Assembly (NCBI RefSeq): GCF_005434945.1
Contig: NZ_SKCH01000005.1
Span: 62,001-126,000 of the forward strand
Origin: Prescottella subtropica
Lineage (GTDB): Bacteria > Actinomycetota > Actinomycetes > Mycobacteriales > Mycobacteriaceae
Reading direction: 5' to 3'
Length of the DNA: 64,000 nucleotides
Below are positions 61,262-64,000 of this stretch, piece after piece (the stretch's first letter is position 1; each line of letters begins with the position of its first letter). The notes under the pieces are model-generated. The model did no database searches, was not told the origin of the DNA, and was given only the letters and a program-made list of their open reading frames with translations. The translations under genes and the position numbers were made by a program.

Positions 61262-62014
61262 ATGCAGTTCACTTCCGAACAATTCGTGTCCGAGACATCG
61301 TCGAACGGTGTCGTCGAACGCACGTTCACCGTCGGTGAGATCACCGGCATCCTCTGGTCGCCCGCCTCCGGCACCGCCGGCGCACCCCTGCTGTTGTCGG
61401 GGCATTCCGGCGGCATGCACAAGCGGGCACCCGGCCTGGTGGCCTCCGCCCTCCACGCCGTCACCACCGGCGGGTTCACCGTCGCCGCGATCGACGCGCC
61501 CGGGCACGGGGACCGTCCCCGCACCGACCGGGATCAGCAGTGGGCGGAGGAGATCCATCGGGCCCGGGCGGCCGGCGAGAACATCGCCCCGATCGTCGTC
61601 GACTACAACCTGTCGCTGGCGCAGCGGGCGGTCCCCGAATGGCAGGCCACCCTCGACGCCCTGCAGGCCCTCCCCGAGATCGGCACCGACACCCCGATCG
61701 GCTACGGCGGCGTCACACTGGGTGTTGCGACCGGCCTGCTGCTGGCGGCCGTCGAACCGCGGATCGCGGCCGTGAGTTTCGGTGGGGTGATCGTGTGCGA
61801 CGCCCTGATCGAGGCGGCCGGAAAGGTCACCGTCCCGGTCGAGTACCGGATCCCGTGGGACGACGAGTACATCGACCGCACCGCCGCGATCGCCCTGTTC
61901 GACGCGTTCGCCTCGACGGACAAAACCCTGCACGCCCATCCGGGCAGCCGCTTCCAGGTGCCCGGGCACGAGCGGGACAGTGCAACCCGGTTCTTCACCC
62001 GCCATCTCGGGTAG
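61262..62014 (+). CDS. Alpha/beta hydrolase-fold protein with Thr at the nucleophile
   Basis: A 250-residue protein; AAAGG lies just upstream of the ATG at 61262. The fold is clear: LLLSGHSGGMHKRAPGLVA (oxyanion region), FTVAAIDAPGHGDRP, a long helical insertion, IGYGGVTLGVATGLLLAAVEPRIAAVSFGGV, and a C-terminal LHAHPGSRFQVPGHERD with the catalytic-His loop. In the relatives I know the elbow is GLSMG with a Ser nucleophile; here it is GVTLG, with Thr. The protein may be slow, altered in function, or use Thr. The 3' end overlaps the convergent VOC gene by 20 bp. Confidence 0.82.
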   Translation: MQFTSEQFVSETSSNGVVERTFTVGEITGILWSPASGTAGAPLLLSGHSGGMHKRAPGLVASALHAVTTGGFTVAAIDAPGHGDRPRTDRDQQWAEEIHRARAAGENIAPIVVDYNLSLAQRAVPEWQATLDALQALPEIGTDTPIGYGGVTLGVATGLLLAAVEPRIAAVSFGGVIVCDALIEAAGKVTVPVEYRIPWDDEYIDRTAAIALFDAFASTDKTLHAHPGSRFQVPGHERDSATRFFTRHLG

Positions 62015-62459
62015 GGCGGGCGGCGCCTGTGCGTAGGTCCTCGGCGAGCATCACGATGATGCCGCTGGGGCCGCGGACATAGGTGAGTTTGTAGACGTCC
62101 TGGTAGGTCGCCACGCCCCGCAACGGGTGACAGCCGTGCCGTGCGGCGACCGCCAGGGCGTCGTCGAGGTCGTCGACGGAGAAGGCGACCCGGTGCATGC
62201 CGATCTCGTTGGGGCGGGTGGGCTCCGTCTCGATCGGATCCGGGTGGAGGTACTCGAACAGTTCGAGCCGGCCGTGCCCGTCCGGTGTCGCCAGCATCGC
62301 GATCCGGGCATGGTTGCCGTCGAGACCGACGGCGGTGTCCGTCCACTCGCCGCTCACCGTGTCCCGGCCGACGACCGTCAAACCCAGATCGGTGAAGAAC
62401 GCGATCGCCGCGTCGAGGTCGCGGACCGCGATGCCGACGTTCTCGAATGCGATGGGCAT
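61995..62459 (-). CDS. VOC-family protein, methylmalonyl-CoA-epimerase-like
   Basis: A 154-residue VOC protein. It opens FENVGIAVRDLDAAIAFFTDLGLTVVGRDTVSGEW, then GNHARIAMLATPDGHGRLELFEYLHP and IGMHRVAFSVDDLDDALAVAARHGCHPLRG, ending DVYKLTYVRGPSGIIVMLAEDL. The H-x-A-F-x-V and E-L-F-E segments place metal ligands (His, Glu) as in methylmalonyl-CoA epimerase and glyoxalase relatives. No CoA pathway gene stands next to it, so the substrate is open. Its end overlaps the convergent hydrolase gene. Confidence 0.82.
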   Translation of the reverse strand: MPIAFENVGIAVRDLDAAIAFFTDLGLTVVGRDTVSGEWTDTAVGLDGNHARIAMLATPDGHGRLELFEYLHPDPIETEPTRPNEIGMHRVAFSVDDLDDALAVAARHGCHPLRGVATYQDVYKLTYVRGPSGIIVMLAEDLRTGAARPTRDGG

Positions 62460-62511
62460 GCCTCGCAGGCTAGCCCGGCCGGGTCGTCCGCACGGTGGCG
62501 ATGACGCGCTC

Positions 62512-62859
62512 TCACAGGCGCGAGATCCGTTCGAACGGATACCTGGCCACGATGCTCACGATCAGTCCGTATGCGGCGAGGCATGCGAGTTTCCAGGTGG
62601 GGAGCGGGATCTGGAAGTCGGAGAAGGCGCTGGGTGCCAGGGCCGCTGCCGGGAGCAGCAGGAGCACCGACGCCACCGTGCACCACCGGGCGACCAGGGT
62701 GTTCGCGAGCCGGGTCAGTTCGGGGCTCTCCCGCACCGTGGGCGGAACTGTGTAGCCCTTCGCCGGGTCGGTGACCCAGCCGCGGCGTCCGGTATAGGCG
62801 GGAAGAGCGCACGCCCCGGCGCCGGCCAGGAACAGCATCGTCAGTACGGCGTCTTCCAT
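62512..62859 (-). CDS. Small membrane protein
   Basis: A 115-residue protein. The ATG at 62859 gives a clean start with a first helix LTMLFLAGAGACALPAYTG; a longer frame to 62901 is basic and less likely. Further helices: VASVLLLLPAAAL and LACLAAYGLIVSIVARYPF. The TDPAKGYTVPPTVRESPELTRLANTLVARWC loop recalls the conserved loop of SdpI-like membrane proteins, only weakly. Probably an integral membrane protein of unknown function. Confidence 0.6.
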   Translation of the reverse strand: MEDAVLTMLFLAGAGACALPAYTGRRGWVTDPAKGYTVPPTVRESPELTRLANTLVARWCTVASVLLLLPAAALAPSAFSDFQIPLPTWKLACLAAYGLIVSIVARYPFERISRL

Positions 62860-62951
62860 GCGGCACAGCATGACAGCCCGTCCGGCACGACGCTCCCGCA
62901 AAGCTGTAGCAGATTGCTACACTCGGGTCAGTGCTGCGATGAGGAGGCGTC

Positions 62952-63329
62952 ATGACCGAGATCGTCGACAAGGTCACCCGGTTCTCGTCCGAGTTGGTGG
63001 ACGCGGCCGCCGCGGAGGGGGAGCGGGAGCATCGTTCTGCCCGCCAGCAACTCGAGCATTGGGCGCGGGTGGGCCGTGAGGTGTCGAATCAGCGTCAGGT
63101 GGCGCGCCGCCGCGTCGAGGCCGCGTTGGCCGGCCGGGTGCCGCTGCGGGACCTGACCGCCGAGGAAGGCGTCGTGTTCAACGCCGAAATCTCTGCTGCC
63201 CTCGAGGAATCCCTCGCCACCGGCAACCATGCCGCCGACCGGGCCGCCCGCGGCCTCGCCACCGTCGCCCTCGACGAACAGGGCCGCGTCGTCAAGCATC
63301 TGCCCGACGGTACGCAGATCGTTCTGTGA
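62952..63329 (+). CDS. ParD-like antitoxin of the zeta-type toxin
   Basis: A 125-residue protein with GAGGAGG close upstream of the ATG at 62952. It opens TEIVDKVTRFSSELVDAAAAEGEREHRSARQQLEHWARVGREVSNQRQ, the pattern of the ParD-like antitoxin family (helical ribbon-helix-helix type with the HRSARQQLEHWARVG block), then RRRVEAALAGRVPLRDLTAEEGVVFN and a GRVVKHLPDGTQIVL tail. It overlaps the zeta toxin start by 4 bp (GTGA), so both are translated together, as in a toxin-antitoxin module. Confidence 0.82.
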   Translation: MTEIVDKVTRFSSELVDAAAAEGEREHRSARQQLEHWARVGREVSNQRQVARRRVEAALAGRVPLRDLTAEEGVVFNAEISAALEESLATGNHAADRAARGLATVALDEQGRVVKHLPDGTQIVL

Positions 63330-63895
63330 GACGACTCGACCTCGTCGTCGGCCCCAACGGCGCCGGCAAGTCCACGTTCGTCGAACAGCGTCTCGCACCG
63401 CTGCTCCCGGGCAGCGTGTTCGTCAACGCCGACGTCATCGCCAAGGGGCGCTGGCCCGACGCCCCCGAGGAACACTCCTACGAGGCGGCCCGCATCGCCG
63501 CCGGCATCCGCGACACCCTCGTCGACGCGGGGGAGTCGTTCATCGCCGAAACCGTGTTCTCGCACCCGTCGAAACTCGAACTCATCGACCGGGCCCGCGC
63601 CGCCGGCTACGTCATCGTGCTGCACGTGGTTCTCGTCCCCGTCGATCTGACCGTCGCCCGCGTCGCCGAACGCGTCGTCGAGGGCGGCCACCGCGTCCCC
63701 GAGAACAAGATCCGCGAACGCTTCACCCGCCTGTGGCCACTGGTGGTCGACGCCATCGGCCGCGTCGACCACGCCACCGTCTACGACAACACCGCCGCCG
63801 ACATCACCCGCATCGTCGCCCGCTACGTCGACGGCGACCCCGTCGGCGACATCGACTGGCCCGCCTGGGCTCCCGTCGAACTGAAAGCGACCTGA
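63326..63895 (+). CDS. Zeta-like toxin (P-loop kinase)
   Basis: A 189-residue P-loop kinase of the zeta/UDP-GlcNAc-kinase toxin family. The Walker A is GPNGAGKST (residues 9-17), preceded by LDLVV; FVNADVIAKGRWPDAPEEHSYEAARIAAGIRDTL follows, with the substrate-binding NAD motif, and FIAETVFSHPSKLELIDRARAAGY is the second conserved block; an Arg-rich lid ENKIRERFTRLW follows. Zeta toxins phosphorylate UDP-N-acetylglucosamine and block cell-wall synthesis. It starts with GTG inside the antitoxin stop. The gene is intact. Confidence 0.87.
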   Translation: MRRLDLVVGPNGAGKSTFVEQRLAPLLPGSVFVNADVIAKGRWPDAPEEHSYEAARIAAGIRDTLVDAGESFIAETVFSHPSKLELIDRARAAGYVIVLHVVLVPVDLTVARVAERVVEGGHRVPENKIRERFTRLWPLVVDAIGRVDHATVYDNTAADITRIVARYVDGDPVGDIDWPAWAPVELKAT

Positions 63896-63897
63896 CC

Positions 63898-64000
63898 TCA
63901 GCGCGGTTGCTGCACGTGGGTGGCCCGATACCGGTAGCCGTCCTGATCGGTCACCTGCTCCCAGTCGAAGGCGACGGTGCTGCCCACCGGCAAGGTGCGA
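63898..64000 (-). CDS. Possible cold-shock-domain protein, C-terminal part (runs off window)
   Basis: Reading leftwards from the window edge: RTLPVGSTVAFDWEQVTDQD, GYRYRATHVQQPR and a stop at 63898. The VGSTVAFDWE and GYRYRATHV segments resemble the last strands of a cold-shock (OB-fold) domain. It is convergent with the zeta toxin gene (3 bp apart). Only 33 codons visible; family assignment is tentative. Confidence 0.45.
   Translation of the reverse strand, partial: RTLPVGSTVAFDWEQVTDQDGYRYRATHVQQPR

Noticed and set aside
61061-62005. Minus-strand 314-codon frame opposite the 61262 hydrolase
   Set aside because: No motif, low-complexity Gly/Arg/Asp-rich; the plus strand carries the recognisable hydrolase.

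Overview
The window is very GC-rich, densely coding DNA from an actinomycete. The gene content (mycobacterium/rhodococcus-style small secreted proteins, an MbtH partner with one giant NRPS, a lipase maturation factor, a TldD/TldE pair, an Lnt) suggests a mycolic-acid actinomycete, most likely Rhodococcus or a close relative. That is inference from content; no rRNA, tRNA or CRISPR array was seen.

1-9.8 kb: an amino-acid catabolic region. On the minus strand lie an amino-acid dehydrogenase and a ThDP-dependent 2-oxo-acid decarboxylase-like enzyme, then an NDP-forming acyl-CoA synthetase, a 2,4-dienoyl-CoA-reductase-like SDR and an aldehyde dehydrogenase cut by the window edge. A TetR regulator follows, and on the plus strand an amino-acid permease and a D-amino-acid dehydrogenase. 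Three near-identical 18-bp partial palindromes sit in front of the three transcription units, so this looks like one regulon: import, deamination to a 2-oxo acid, decarboxylation to an aldehyde, oxidation and CoA activation.

9.8-12.5 kb: a scarred segment with a decayed AAA-type ATPase, a striking nested inverted repeat, two overlapping genes of unknown function and a hydrolase-like remnant. 12.6-18.4 kb: lipase maturation factor, LLM flavin/F420 oxidoreductase, and a tightly coupled tldD-tldE-ychJ operon. 18.4-20.1 kb: a decayed IS1380-like element that ends about 9 bp before the tldD start codon.

20.1-26 kb: small hypothetical and secreted proteins, an Abi-family HEPN protein preceded by a strongly structured leader (candidate ncRNA antitoxin), an AraC-VOC-UvrA-like cassette whose UvrA-like gene is broken by an internal deletion, and another secreted protein. 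26-29.8 kb: FxsA, an amidohydrolase and apolipoprotein N-acyltransferase.

29.9-57.3 kb: the centrepiece, mbtH followed by a single 26,967-bp NRPS gene (8,988 codons). Read from motifs it has seven modules: starter C, half C, A, T / C-A-T / C-A-T-E / C-A-T / C-A-T-E / C-A-T / C-A-T-TE. The adenylation pockets read clearly as Ser (module 2) and Thr (module 5, epimerised). The rest look hydrophobic. The predicted product is an N-acylated heptapeptide X-Ser-D-X-X-D-Thr-X-X released by the terminal thioesterase.

57.3-64 kb: a small secreted protein, an epoxide-hydrolase-like enzyme with a divergent WYL regulator, a RES-type toxin with a large antitoxin, an alpha/beta hydrolase whose nucleophile position is Thr, a VOC protein, a small membrane protein, a ParD-like/zeta toxin pair and the end of a possible cold-shock-domain protein.
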